A stretch of DNA of 64,000 nt from Rhynchopus euleeides. Its lineage: Eukaryota; Euglenozoa; Diplonemea; Diplonemida; Diplonemidae. The position numbers and the translations under genes are program-made. Shown here one piece after another: positions 11,206 to 22,721 of this stretch. The notes under the pieces were generated by a model. The model did not search any database and was not told where the DNA came from. It saw only the letters and a program-made list of their open reading frames with translations. Each line of letters begins with the position of its first letter. Position 1 is the first letter of the stretch. The stretch covers positions 1,178,001 to 1,242,000 of the forward strand of contig OY723267.1 in NCBI GenBank assembly GCA_963210315.1. The letters are read 5' to 3'.

Positions 11206-11387
11206 AATGAAAGCCGCCGCAATCCGAAATATAAAAATATTTTGGAAATATTTTCAAAATATTTCCAAAATATAAAAATATTTTGGAAATATTTTCGAAA
11301 AATATAAAAAAAAATTTATGCGAAAATGAAACATATTTTTGGCAAAAATATATGTTTATGAAAAATATGTTTGGGGGCCCATGCCTA

Positions 11388-14300
11388 GGGGGGGGGGGGG
11401 GCGCTATATTGGAGAATCGTCTGTCCTTCGTGAGATAAAAGTGTCCCTCCGACGCCCACCCCCCCCCCTCCCCCCCGGGGGGAGTTCTGGGTGCACAGGA
11501 GAGGGCAGGGCAAGCCGCACTGCAGCCAGATCTCCCTCACCTTCCCCCCCTTCCGAAGACAACTAGGATGGGGAGCACGGCACCACCCTACCTCAAATAG
11601 AACAGTCAGGCGGACAGGCGGGTGGAATTTTTTTGTATAGAGGCAGATTTTGTCAGGCGCAGCTGTCGCTGACCGATCTGGTCTGGGTTAACGCCTGGCC
11701 TCCTCCCTTTTGTTGGTTTGGAGTTTGCCCTTTTTTGGGGCAGCTTGATTAGCCACCGGCGGATCCCGCCGCGATGCCTCGGGGTGAGTCGGTGAGGCCG
11801 CGCGACAAAGAGAAAAAATAACCCCCCCAGCGGCCCGCCGGGGAGGGGAGCTTCCCTTTTTGAATCCTCAAATAATACCGGTGGCGCACCAGCTGCTCTC
11901 TTTCTGATGCCTTCTTCTTTGCCCCCTTCTCCCATCCATAAGAGGGGTCACACATATATTTTTTGCTTCGCTCCACCCGCTCGCAACTCGCAAGAAAAAT
12001 AAACCAAATTCTTTTCTTTCGATGTCACACCACAACAATGAGCCGGGCACCATGACAGCCGGATGGAACACAGGGGAGAGGGCGTATCAAGATACACGGC
12101 GTCGCCCTCCTATCAAAATCAGAGATATCACACATGAACGGACTAATGAGCCGGAGCGCTATGAGAAAGGGATGATGAACATGCATCTTCGAATGAAGGC
12201 CCTTGCATGGCAGCGTCATTTGTCCACAGCACGTATCGGGGGGTGAGGGGGGGGGTGGGGGGAGAAGGGACAGACCTTAATGGGGCACTCGGGTGAGAAA
12301 AAGCAAGCTGCTCCCGGAGGGACAGCAAAAATGCACACCGTACTCTCACACAATATGAAGAGGGAGCCGGTGCAAGCGGTTTGCCCTGTGCGAACTGTGC
12401 AGTATTCCTGTTTAGGATAATGCACGTCGCACTGCACGCTGCCAACAGCCTCGTTTGGGTTACCATCACAAGCAAAGTTTGTGCAAGAAAGTATGGCTGA
12501 GTTCCCCCCCCCCACCCTCACACCACCCCCTATCCATGCATCCATTCTTGCTGGATCATTTTTTTTAAAAAAAGATTCTTGTGTTTTCAGCGGTGTGGAA
12601 GGATACCCCCCCCCCCTCCCCACACCGCACGGTTTGAAGACTTCACACGGTTGGCGGTCTGCACATCCCCCAAGCAACAGCCGTGATGTCAAAACAAGCA
12701 GGCTTCGTTCGAACAACCCCTGGTGCTGGACCCGCGTATCTCTAGAGGTCAGGAAGGGGCAGGGGGCGGGGCGGATGGGGGGGGGGGGGGGGGACAGCTT
12801 GCTTTCCATATTCAATATCGAAAGGTGCTGTTTACGTTTTGTCGGGGGTTTTGTTGGTTGGTGTTGTTGCTTGTTTTCAATTCCTGACAAGTGTGCTGCA
12901 GCAATAACACCACCCTTCGGGGAGGTGTTGTGTTGTAAGAATTTTGTTGGGGGTGGGGGTCGTGTCGACACAGCTACAACAGTGAAGATGTGCTTCTTTT
13001 AATCGCCTCACCATGCCGTGCTGCGATTTGATATATACCCCCCCTCCCCCACCACCACCACCACCACCCCGTTTTAACTTTGTTACTTTAGTATTGTTTT
13101 TTCCTTCAGGGTGCCCGCGCCAGCCAGGCAACCCCGTCCTGTGGCGTGTGAAGGACACAGGCAGGGAAGCGAGGGAGGCAAGCAGGCGGTGTTCGGTCGG
13201 ATCGGCGGCTTTAGGAGAGGTTATCACTGAATCCGTCACTGTTCAAGTAAGAAGTGAGAAAAATGCGGAAAGGGTACGAGGGAAAAAAGGAGGAAGAGGA
13301 GGAGCAGCAGACAAGGCTGCAAAAAAGAGGATCAGAACGGGGGGTGGGGGTGGGGGGTGTGGCGGGGGCAAAAAGAAAAAAGCAGCAGAGAATGCACCGC
13401 ATCACACACCCTTTTTTGCGGGGGGCGAAAGCGGCGCATTCATTTATTGTCGCGCTCATTTTTTTTCCCCCGGGGGGAAAAAAGAGGGGTTTTCTGCTCG
13501 TGCGAAACTCGTGCAAAATCCAGACTCTCTTTAGGGGATATAATCACACGCCCCCCAACCCCACACAACAACAACAACACAGCACGGCGTTGAGCCTCCA
13601 CACTTTCCATAAGGCCAACAGGCGATGCACCACGCAGGTTTTACATGCACTATTCCTTGAAAGCAGTGGAGATCAGACGCAAATTCATCTCGTTTGTTTT
13701 TCGCACGCATCATTTTTTGAAGTTCGGCAGATACGCCGCACTGAACGGCAACGTGCACAACGTCACCAGAAGGCGTTTGGAAAACCCTCCAATGGCATCG
13801 ACGCAGTGCTGAGTCATTTTGTTGTGCCAAAAATACCACACAAAAAAAGACAGCTGCGTTGCCTAGGCAGGCTCGCCCCTCCTGCCTGTCAGAGCGAAAG
13901 CCTCGCGTGACCATTCCCTGCCGATTGCGGCACAACTGCTGCAAGGTCTCAAGACGAAGGAGGGAGGGGGGGCGGAGAGTGAAAGGAGAAGGGCAACAAA
14001 AGCAACATGGGGAGGCGGGGGGGGTAGGCGGCGGATTGGTGCCGTAGTTCAGACACAAAAACACGACGCCGTGTTCTGCGTGATTGTGGTAGTCGGCCAT
14101 GATGGGCGGGACAGGGGCGCGCACAGCCCCCACGACTTCTTAACCATTGCACCCAGTTTCACCCCCCCCTCGGCCCACTTCTGGCCCACTTGTCATGGGC
14201 ACATCACCAACCAGGCGGCAATCAGACTGTCACAATCAGACGAGAATAGACGAAGCCTCTGGAAACGGCACCCCTCCCTCCCCCCATTGTTTGGGGATAT

Positions 14301-15311
14301 TCTGCCACCTTTTTTGGGAATTTCCCACCCGGGGATTTCTTTTTCCCCCTTCCGTGTTTGCACCGCTATATTTTCTGTTGCAAAAAAAGGGGGGGGGGGG
14401 ATAACACGGAAAGAAAAAAGGTGGGCAGATATGAATATGTGTGTGTGCCACGCTTGCATAACCACCTGACGTGCACGGCATGACTAGGGCCTTGCTACGA
14501 AAGGCAGGAATGCCTCGGTGGTGGGGCAGACATAAGAAAGGAAGAGATAAAGAAATGGAAGAACAGTTTTTCCGGATCCAGCCCGCCGGAGGATAACCAC
14601 AGGGGGACCTCGATACGATCAGCGTACATCTGAGGCGGGGGCAAAGGGGGGGGTGCATGCGATCGGTGCATAAGTTACATCGCCTCCACTCTCAAGCAAA
14701 TTGTGATTGTGCCTTGGACATCAAGGCACAGGCACAACAGCTGGGTTTTGTGCAGGGTCAATTCATGGAGAAGAGCGGCTGGTTAACACAGCAGAAGAAG
14801 AGGGATGCACAGCACACCACACGCGAATACTCGTTTTCCTTGCTGCAGTGTAGACCGCACCGAGAAGGCAACTCCGGATGTAATACGAACTGGGACAAAC
14901 CCAGCAGGATGCAAAAACAAAGCCCCACAACAGAGGCAATGGGGGGGGGGGGAGGGATGAAGGGTAGCTGGGACAAAACTGCGGGACAACAACATACGGG
15001 AAAACAACACCCCCCCACCCCCCACCCCACCCCACCTCCCCAACACCGGCTCCGACAGAAACCGGCGAGGTTCAAAATAAGCGCAACTTCGCCGTAAAAA
15101 TACCCTGTTGCTTCTCGACGGAGATGCCCGAAGAGGAAGCTTCGTAGGGGGGTAGGGGGGGCAAAAAGAAGAAGCTGGCGGGGGTGGTGAGGGCAGAGGT
15201 GAGACCACACACAGCTGCTGGCGTGTGTGGTGTCTGTAGTGTCTGCATGTGGTGGAAATGAACCTCTCATGATCATTCATCCACAGGCATGCAGCAGATA
15301 AGAAAGCCGGC
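11388..15311. other. Long intergenic region without a recognisable gene
   Basis: The region begins with the G-run that flanks the large TIR element. It holds many homopolymers (G-runs near 12776, 13345 and 14390, C-runs near 12608, poly-CCA near 13040) and purine-rich blocks. Open frames of 170-250 codons occur on both strands (for example 12971-12216 minus, 13254-13910 plus, 15276-14758 minus), but they overlap one another and have proline- or cysteine-skewed, motif-free translations. I see nothing else. It is the 3' side of methionine synthase. Confidence 0.5.
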
Positions 15312-18300
15312 TTACTGGCTCTCGTCCGGGTCATATGCCAGGCATGTGAAGCCCAGGTCGTGCTCGGTCTTCTCCAAGGAGTCGCCACGCCGCTTCGAGT
15401 AGCACTCCACCTGTTGGTAGCGGGAGGGTGGGAGGTGGCACCCAACAATATTCTCTCGGGGTTACACACAGTCACACTGTCTCGATGGATTTGTGCCACA
15501 GAATATCTGGCAATGCGATTTGCCATTTTTTTTGCCATTTTTGGCTTGCCCGATTCCCCCGAAATCAACACAGAGTTCCCATCTGAGTCGTACCTGGTCC
15601 TTCTGGATCTTACCCACGCCGAAGTACACAGACTCGGGGTGGCCGAACACGATGGCAGAGACAGATGCCGCGGGGAGCATCGCAAGCGACTCCGTCAGCT
15701 GGATGTCCGTTGCCTCCGCAACCTTGGCGAGGTCCCACATCTTCGACTTCTCCTTGTGGTCCGGCTGCGACGGGTACCCGGGGGCAGGGCGGATGCCCTT
15801 GTAGGCCTGCTTGATGAGGTCCTCCGCCGACTGCTCGGGGGTCGTCTCGTAGCCCCAGGTGTCGCGGCGCATGTCGCGGTGCAGCACCTCGGCGAAACCC
15901 TCGGCAAGCCTGTCCGCCAGCGCCTCCACCATGATGATGGAGTAGTCGTCGTGGTTCGCCTTGAACTCCTCCACCAGCACGTCGCACCCGAAGCAGGCAA
16001 CGGCAAGCTGCCCCATGTAGTCAGGCTTGCCCTCAGGGGCGACGAAGTCCGACAGAGAGTAGTACGGCTCCGCCTCGTTGTCCTTCTGCAGCTGCTGACG
16101 CAGCCCCAGGAAGCGGCATGCCTCCGTCTTGCGCTCGTCGTCCGTCCACACGATGATGTCGTCGACGCCGTCGGAGTTCACAGGGTAGTACATCACGCTG
16201 CCCTTCAGCACCAGCGACTTGTCCTCCATGATTTTCTTCAGCATGACCTGCGCGTCGTCGAAGAGCTTCTTCGCCTCGGTCCCCACCTCGGGGCAGTTGA
16301 ACAGCTTGGGGTACCCACGGTGGGGGTACTTCCCGCGGATCTGCCACGTCTGGAAGAAGGGGTTCCAGTCGATGAAGGGCACGACGGACTCCAGGGGGTA
16401 CTCCACCACCTTGGCCCCGAGGTAGGTCGGCTTGCAGACGGGGGGGCTCTTGTCGAAGTCGATCTTGAAACGCCTGGTGCGGGCGTCGGCCAGGCTGAGG
16501 TACTTCCTGTCCTTCACACCACTCCAGTACTCATCGCGCATCTCGTCGTACATATCGGCGACATCCTCAAGGTACTCCTCGCGGCTGTTGCCGATGAGGG
16601 AGCTGCACACAACAACAGCCTTCGATGCATCGAGGACGTGCACAGTGTCGGTGTACCTGTTCTGCAGCTTGACTGCCGTGTGCATGCGGGAGGTGGTGGC
16701 TCCGCCGATCAGCAGCGGGATGTTCAGGTTCAGACGCTTGAACTCCTTTGCGACCGTCACCATCTCGTCCAGTGACGGGGTGATCAGGCCCGACAGACCC
16801 ACGATGTCCGGCTTGTGCTCCTCCACAGCCTTCATGATGGTGGGGAGCGGGGTCATCACACCCAGGTCGATCACCTCGTAGTTGTTGCACCCGAGCACAA
16901 CACCCACGATGTTCTTCCCGATGTCGTGCACGTCACCCTTCACGGTGGCGAGGATGATCTTCCCCTGCGAGCTGGTGTCGCCCGACTTCTCCTCCTCCAT
17001 GAAGGGGATCAGATGCGCAACAGCCTTCTTCATCACACGCGCGCTCTTGATGACCTGGGGCAGGAACATCTTGCCCGCACCGAAGAGGTCGCCGACCACC
17101 CCCATGCCCGCCATGAGGGGGCCCTCGATGATGTTCAGCGTCTTCGGGAAGCGCGCCTTGTCAATACGGCACTCCTCCACATCGTCCACGATGTACTGCA
17201 CAATGCCCTTGACAAGCGCGTGCTTCAGACGCTCGTCCACTTCCATGGAGCGCCATGCGTCAGCCTGCTTCTCCGTCACGGTACCCTTCTTCTGCAGAGC
17301 GGAAAGGCAAAGAGTGTGGAGTGTGAGAGTGTTGCGGTGGGTGAGGTGAGGCCCGCCAAGGTGAAGGTGAAAGCGAGGAGCACGCGAATCACATCAAATA
17401 CACAAGACAGAGAGGAGAGAAGGGAAAGGCCCGACCACCCAGCGAGCAAGCGGATGCATCTGCACCCTCCCTCGCAATCAAGTGCATACCTGGCGGAGCT
17501 CCTCAGCCATCTCAGTGAGGACCTCTGTGACCGTCTTCCCGCTGTCCTTCGTGAAGTCCTGCTTGTTGAAGATGGCAGCCTCCAGCAGCTCCACAAGCTT
17601 AGGGTCGATGTCGGAGTACACAGGGAGGGCGCCTGCGTTGACAATCGCCATGTCCATCCCACAGGTGTTGATGGCGTGGTTGAGGAACACGGAGTGCATG
17701 GGCATGCGGATCGCCTCCACACCACGGAAGGAGAAGGAAAGGTTGGAGAGACCACCCGACACCTTCGCGTGCGGCAGGTTTTCCTTGATCCACTTCGTGG
17801 CATTCAGGAAGTCAACACCGTAGTTGTTGTGCTCCTCCAGACCCGTCGCGATGGTCAGAACGTTAGGGTCGAAGATGATGTCCTCAGGAGGGAACCCGAC
17901 ATCCACAAGCATGTCGTAAGCACGCTTGCAGATGCGGATCTTGTCCTCCTCGGTGGCAGCCTGGCCTTCCTCGTCGAAGGCCATGCAGACCACTGCCGCA
18001 CCGTACTTCAGGACCTTCTTCGCGTGCTCCTTGAACTGCTCCACCCCACCCTTGAGGGAGATGGAGTTGACAATCGGCTTCCCCTGGACACACTTCAGAC
18101 CTGCCTCAACCACATCAAAGTTGGAGGAGTCGATCATGAAGGGCAGGCGCGAGATGTCGGGGTCGCTGACGCAGAGGTTGACGAGATGGGTCATCGCGGC
18201 GACACCGTCGACCAGACCGTCGTCCAGGTTGAAGTCGATGATCGCAGCACCGTTCTCCGCCTGCTCACGCGCGATGGCCATGGCAGCGTCGTAGTCCCCC

Positions 18301-19439
18301 GCCTTGATGAGGCGCTTGAACTTCAGAGACCCTGCGATGTTGCACCGCTCCCCCACGTTGAGGAAACCGGTGTCACGCGTGACACGCAGACGCTCCAACC
18401 CACTCAGCACCATGGTGCTGTCACGCTCGCCCTTGCTACGCGGCGTGTACTTCTCGGACATCTTCTTGATGGCGGCAATGTGGCTCGGGCGCGACCCACA
18501 GCACCCCCCGACAACGTTGATCAGACGCGACTTCATGAAGTCCTCCAGCTCGGCAGCCATCTCATCGGGTGTCTGGTCGTAGTCACCCATGGCGTTGGGC
18601 AGCCCGGCGTTGGGGTATGCGGACACCCAGCCCTCCCCGATGTCGCACAGGGCCTGCACATAGGGGCGCATTGCCGTTGTGCCGAGAGCACAGTTCAGCC
18701 CGATGGAGAAGATATTGCCGTGGCGCATGGAGGTGTAGAAGGCCTCGGTGGTCTGCCCCGAGAGGGTCCGCCCAGACGCGTCGGTGATGGTGCCGGAGAT
18801 CATGATAGGCACCCGCACCCCCCGCTGATCAAGCACGGTGTTCGCGGCGTACAGCGCCGCCTTGGCGTTCAGGGTGTCGAAGATAGTCTCGATCAGCAGG
18901 ATGTCCGCACCCCCATCGAGCAGGCTGTTGATCTGCTCGGAGTACGCCACCACAAGCTGGTCGTAGGTGATGTTGCGGAACTCCGGCTTCTCCACAGAGG
19001 GGGAGATGGAGCAGGTGCGGTTGGTGGGGCCCACAGCACCGCAGACGTAGCGCTTGATCCCCGTCTTCTCATACATGTCGTGGGCGGCACGCTTGGCGAT
19101 CTCAGCGGCAGCCTTGTTGATGCGTGCAGCGTATGCCTCCATCTTGTAGTCAGCCATGGAGATGGTGGTGCCGTTGAAGGTGTTCGTCTCGATCAGATCC
19201 GCACCCGCCTCCATGTAGTCCATGTGGATTTTGTAGATGAGGTCAGGCTTGGTGAGGCACAGCAAGTCGTTGTTCCCCTTCAGGTCGCATGACCAGTCCT
19301 TGAACTCCTCCCCGCGGAAGTCCTCCTCCGTCAGCTTGTAGGTCTGCAGCTCCGTCCCGGTAGCGCCATCGAGAATGGCGATACGCTCCGACAGGAGCTT
19401 GTTCAGCTCTGCGAAGATCGGCTCCTTGTAGTCCGTCAT
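15312..19439 (-). CDS. metH: Cobalamin-dependent methionine synthase (5-methyltetrahydrofolate-homocysteine methyltransferase), three exons
   Basis: The enzyme transfers the methyl group of methyltetrahydrofolate to homocysteine through B12. Exons are 19439-17490, 17291-15594 and 15410-15312; introns of 198 and 183 bp are GT-AG and phase 0. The spliced protein is 1248 aa (E. coli MetH is about 1227); a Met 27 codons upstream (19520) is possible. The homocysteine domain has the zinc cysteines in GLNCALG (about 245) and GGCCGS (about 309). The pterin domain begins around [13 protein letters not shown] (about 361). The B12 domain has DVHDIG (about 770), whose His is the lower cobalt ligand, plus GLSGLITPS and GGATTS. 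The reactivation domain has [16 protein letters not shown] (about 1150), the AdoMet-binding arginine motif. Exon 3 supplies the expected C-terminus. All key residues seen are intact, so it should be functional and imply use of cobalamin. Confidence 0.96.
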
Positions 19440-19720
19440 CTTCAGCTCTGTGTCAACCGCACTGTGTGGGGTTGCTCTCTGCAGGATGGGAAGGGTGCTG
19501 GCATGGCTCCTGGATGGCATAAAAAACAGCCCAGCAGAGGATCACTCGAATGAAAAACTGTGCCGAAATGCAGGGGGATGGGTGGAGGAGTGTATCGAGC
19601 TCGAGAAGCACTGCTAGTTCATTTCATGATTTTTGCATTCCGGTTTTGGTTCGTTATGTTGGAGGGGGTAGTGTGGTGCAGACCCAGGTTGGAAGACTTC
19701 GCTGGCCCTGAATCATAAAA

Positions 19721-20850
19721 CCCTGTGCCTGGAATTTTGACCGAGTTAGATAAAATTTTCAGTGCAATCCTTCAGCACCTCCCCCCTAGATTTTTAGGTT
19801 TTCTTGACCCAATGATCGAAATCTGCGACATAGTGGAAATCCCGGGGACATGTCGAATTCGAAAATTTTGGGTTAAAAAACCCCAGGGGGGACCCTTTGG
19901 TTTCACCCCCTGTTGGGGGGCCTGGTGGGCGTTCAGGTGAGCTGAGACCCTTCGGGTTCTGACAGAGTGCAGCAATGGTAATCAACCGTCGTGAACGTAT
20001 TTTCGTGCCGGCATGGCTATCCATGGGCACCGTGGCATGTCGCCGCATCCGTCCCGATCAACAAGTGCCAGAGGCAAATCAGGAGTCCTGGTCCAGTGCA
20101 GGCACCTGCGCTGCAGATACCCAAGGGACTGTTGTGCACAAAAATGCACACGCAAGGACAGCAACTGACTGAGGCAATGCAGCTCGCAGCCTATCGATTC
20201 GATTCGTGGCACCAAGCCTCACGAGCTGGTCACGCGACACCACGTTACTCTGCGTGGCATATTCCGTGCAATGGCTTGGGCAGCAGTGCACAGGGGAACT
20301 TCTGCTGCACTGCGACAGGACAACCCAAGCACGTGCCGCGTACATCCGGAGGTGAAGTTGGATGAGGGAGATCAGTGGCTTCTGGGAGGAAAGGGGCGAC
20401 CGCATCCACGTCGCGGATAACACACTCAGCACACGAGCGGGCGTTGCATGAAATCCCCCATGTGTAAACAGGGGAAATCGGCCTTTTAGGGGATCCTGGT
20501 CAGGAATAAAAATTTACACACATATTTTTCGACTTCCTGAGGCCAAAAACCGGTGTTCCTGGGCCCAGATGTGACATCTGGATGACATAATAAAAATCCA
20601 GAGTGCCTTAGAGGCGCGCGGGACATTTTTTTGGGGATCGTGGCTGGGGACCCCCTATTTTGGGGGATTTCCCGTAGGTGGAAAATGTCGATTTTCCAAT
20701 TTTAAATCACACTGGGGGCACCTGCGGGGCCATATTTTGCATTTTCAGACAGGGGACCGATACCCTACAAACCCGATTTTCGGGTTTTTTGACCATTTTT
20801 TGCCTTGTGCGAAAACGTGATATTTTTTGGACAAAATTCCAGGCACAGGG
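19721..20850. mobile_element. MITE-like element with 19-bp perfect terminal inverted repeats
   Basis: CCCTGTGCCTGGAATTTTG at 19721-19739 is mirrored exactly at 20832-20850. The base composition and internal phrases (for example GTGCGAAAA followed by a T-run near the right end) resemble the piggyBac-like element at 6149-7737, and the CCC start fits. The flanks are AT-rich (ATAAAA on the left, TTTAAA on the right) but do not form a clean TTAA duplication. No coding frame of interest is present. Confidence 0.65.
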
Positions 20851-21184
20851 TTTAAAGAGAGTTGGGGTTCTTGTTGTGAGGTGCGTTCTCTTTATTACCT
20901 TACTTTTTTTTGCCTCCATCTCCTTTTTGTGAGGGTGTTCACAAAAGTGCGGAGCCGGGAACCTAATGCCGCGAGCGTAACATTCGGAACATAAATGGTT
21001 TGGAACACGCCGTTTGGCCCAGTGTTACTGTATTCCAAAAGATTTCCATGATTTCTTCAGGGGCTGGTGACTTGGTGCAGGTAGCTTGCCTCAGGACTCA
21101 CCGACAGTACGACACGGCCGCGTCTCCACGCGAGGCCTGCACCGCCTTCAATGGTCTGTTGGGCTGCATCATTGGTACATGTTG

Positions 21185-21380
21185 TACACTTTTCGCTTTA
21201 CGGTAGAACTCTGCCCAGCAACATCCAGATCCGGACAACTTCTTGCTGAGCGCACACTTCCGCATTAAAGCCTGGGTCGAAGGCCAGTGAAATGGCATGA
21301 AGGCGACACCCCAAAGCTATCTGTCGTACAATTCCCCTTCGTTACTTCGCGACTTCGCTACGATTCGTCGCCCCGAACTG
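21185..21380 (+). repeat. Dispersed repeat, copy 1 (SINE-like)
   Basis: This copy contains 'TGCCCAGCAAC', 'GAGCGCACACTTC', 'GGCATGAAGGCG' and the ending CCTTCGTTACTTCGCGACTT. Similar copies in the same order lie at about 21790-21972, 48690-48850 and 49268-49485. The copies are diverged and of variable length. No A/B-box promoter or target duplication could be defined, so the SINE label is tentative. Confidence 0.55.
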
Positions 21381-21789
21381 GAAGAAACCATTTCCGCCCC
21401 CATTGGTTATACATTCACGGCATATCGATACCCACAGGCTCATCAGGAAGGCGGATCAACTGACTTTTGACGAGACCCACAGATGTGACCAGATGAAGCC
21501 TATGCGAGCTCGGCACGAGCACGCTTGATAATAGGGCAAGACAGCCCATGTCGAAACAATGGCCACAACTGATGAACATGGCAGCCACGGTAGCAAGTAC
21601 CTGGCCAGACGTTCGCAACACACGTGATGAGTCGATGAGATGCCATGACAATCACATAAAGTGAGCACAAAATAAAATGGGTGGTGTGGGGTGAGTGGGG
21701 TGATTAGAACAAGGCAAATTAAAGGGGGGTTAGAAGAGCCTCTAAACAATGGAGTGAGAATGGGTTCAAAATCGTACACCTTCCGCTAT

Positions 21790-21972
21790 CAAAAGAGAAA
21801 CACCCTGCCCAGCAACTGCAAAAAAGGCAGAGCTGTTTTCGTTGAGCGCACACTCCTGTGTCAAAGACTGTGAAAGCCCCTGTGAAATGACATGAAGGTG
21901 ATCCTTTTGAAGCTTCAGTCATACGATTTCCTTCGTTACTTCGCCACCTCGCTACGCCTCGTCGCTGGTAAC
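21790..21972 (+). repeat. Dispersed repeat, copy 2
   Basis: Contains 'CACCCTGCCCAGCAACTGCA', 'GAGCGCACACTC', 'GACATGAAGGTG' and 'TTCCTTCGTTACTTCG', matching copies 1, 3 and 4. It lies about 100 bp left of the DIRS-order retrotransposon. Confidence 0.55.
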
Positions 21973-22081
21973 AAAAAAATAATTTCAGCCCGGCATTTGC
22001 CCACACATAAACAGACAAACAAACCACTGGGGTTTTTGTTTGTCGGTTCAGAATAGAATGGAGCCTTTTCTGTACTTCATT

Positions 22082-22116
22082 GGCAAGTGGGTTTGTAAGT
22101 GTGTGTGGAAGCGTCA
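22082..22116 (+). repeat. A1 repeat of the DIRS-order element
   Basis: This 35-bp 5' end of the element (starts GGCAAGTGGGTTTGTAAGTG) is identical to A2 at 26866-26900. Confidence 0.85.
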
Positions 22117-22142
22117 GAAGCAGCGAAAAGGGACGAGCGGAG

Positions 22143-22690
22143 CCGCCAAAGCGCGTGAACAAAAGCAGCGGGGACGCGTGTGTTTTACAGGACCGCCAAA
22201 GCGCGTGAACAAAAGCAGCGGGGACGCGTGTGTTTTACAGGAGCAGCGGGGTGAAGGAACAGCGGTGGTGAAGGACAGCAGAGCGGGTGTGTTTTGAAGG
22301 GCCGCCAAAGCGCGTGAACAAAAGCAGCGGGGACGCGTGTGTTTTACAGGAGCAGCGGGGTGAAGGACCAGCGGTGGTGAAGGACAGCAGAGCGGGTGTG
22401 TTTTGAAGGGCCGCCAAAGCGCGTGAACAAAAGCAGCGGGGACGCGTGTGTTTTACAGGAGCAGCGGGGTGAAGGACCAGCGGTGGTGAAGGACAGCAGA
22501 GCGGGTGTGTTTTGAAGGACCGCCAAAGCGCGTGAACAAAAGCAGCGGGGACGCGTGTGTTTTACAGGAGCAGCGGGGTGAAGGAACAGCGGTGGTGAAG
22601 GACAGCAGAGCGGGTGTGTTTTACAGGGGCGCCAAAGCGCGTGAACAAAAGCAGCGGGGTGAAGGATCAGCGGGTGTGAAGGACAGCTAG
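22143..22690 (+). repeat. Tandem array of 109-bp units in the 5' leader of the DIRS-order element
   Basis: Units begin CCGCCAAAGCGCGTGAAC at 22143, 22193, 22302, 22411, 22520 and about 22629. The first unit is a 50-bp partial and the last is degenerate; the spacing is then constant at 109 bp. Each full unit contains an internal repetition of 'AGCAGCGGGG' and 'GAAGGA..AGCG'. The array ends 30 bp before the ORF1 start and lies in the predicted 5' untranslated leader, where it could act as a promoter/enhancer array. Confidence 0.85.
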
Positions 22691-22721
22691 AGGCGTACGA
22701 CAAGCAGAGTAGTGAGGAAAG

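Larger units (their letters stand above)
4436..11387. mobile_element. Large (about 7 kb) terminal-inverted-repeat element carrying an OTU-like gene
   Basis: The left end (4436-4458) and right end (11365-11387) are inverted copies over 23 bases with 20 matches, starting TAGGCAT and ending AAACATAT. Both are followed inward by matching AT-rich subterminal zones full of AAAATATTTT motifs (about 4470-4560 and 11225-11365). With the two later insertions at the left end removed, both ends abut long G-runs on the plus strand (before 2454 and after 11387), consistent with a target duplication inside a G-tract. The interior contains a nested piggyBac-like element and a minus-strand OTU/zinc-finger gene. 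No transposase is recognised. The pairing of the ends could in principle be two solo copies of one repeat in opposite orientation. Confidence 0.5.
19521..22081. other. Intergenic and repeat-rich DNA upstream of methionine synthase
   Basis: No gene is recognised. The stretch contains the inverted-repeat element at 19721-20850 and two copies of a dispersed repeat (about 21185 and 21790), which are listed separately. Immediately upstream of the methionine synthase start I see no obvious core promoter motif. Confidence 0.5.

Noticed and set aside
12216-12971. 251-codon minus-strand frame
   Set aside because: Translation is built partly from C-runs (poly-Pro) and has no consistent composition or motif; overlapped by a plus frame of similar length.
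15360-16775. 471-codon plus-strand open frame
   Set aside because: Antisense to methionine synthase exon 2 and intron 2; no domain.
16815-19292. 825-codon plus-strand open frame
   Set aside because: It lies antisense to the methionine synthase exons; long antisense frames are expected in very GC-rich coding DNA, and the translation (His/Leu/Val-rich) has no domain.
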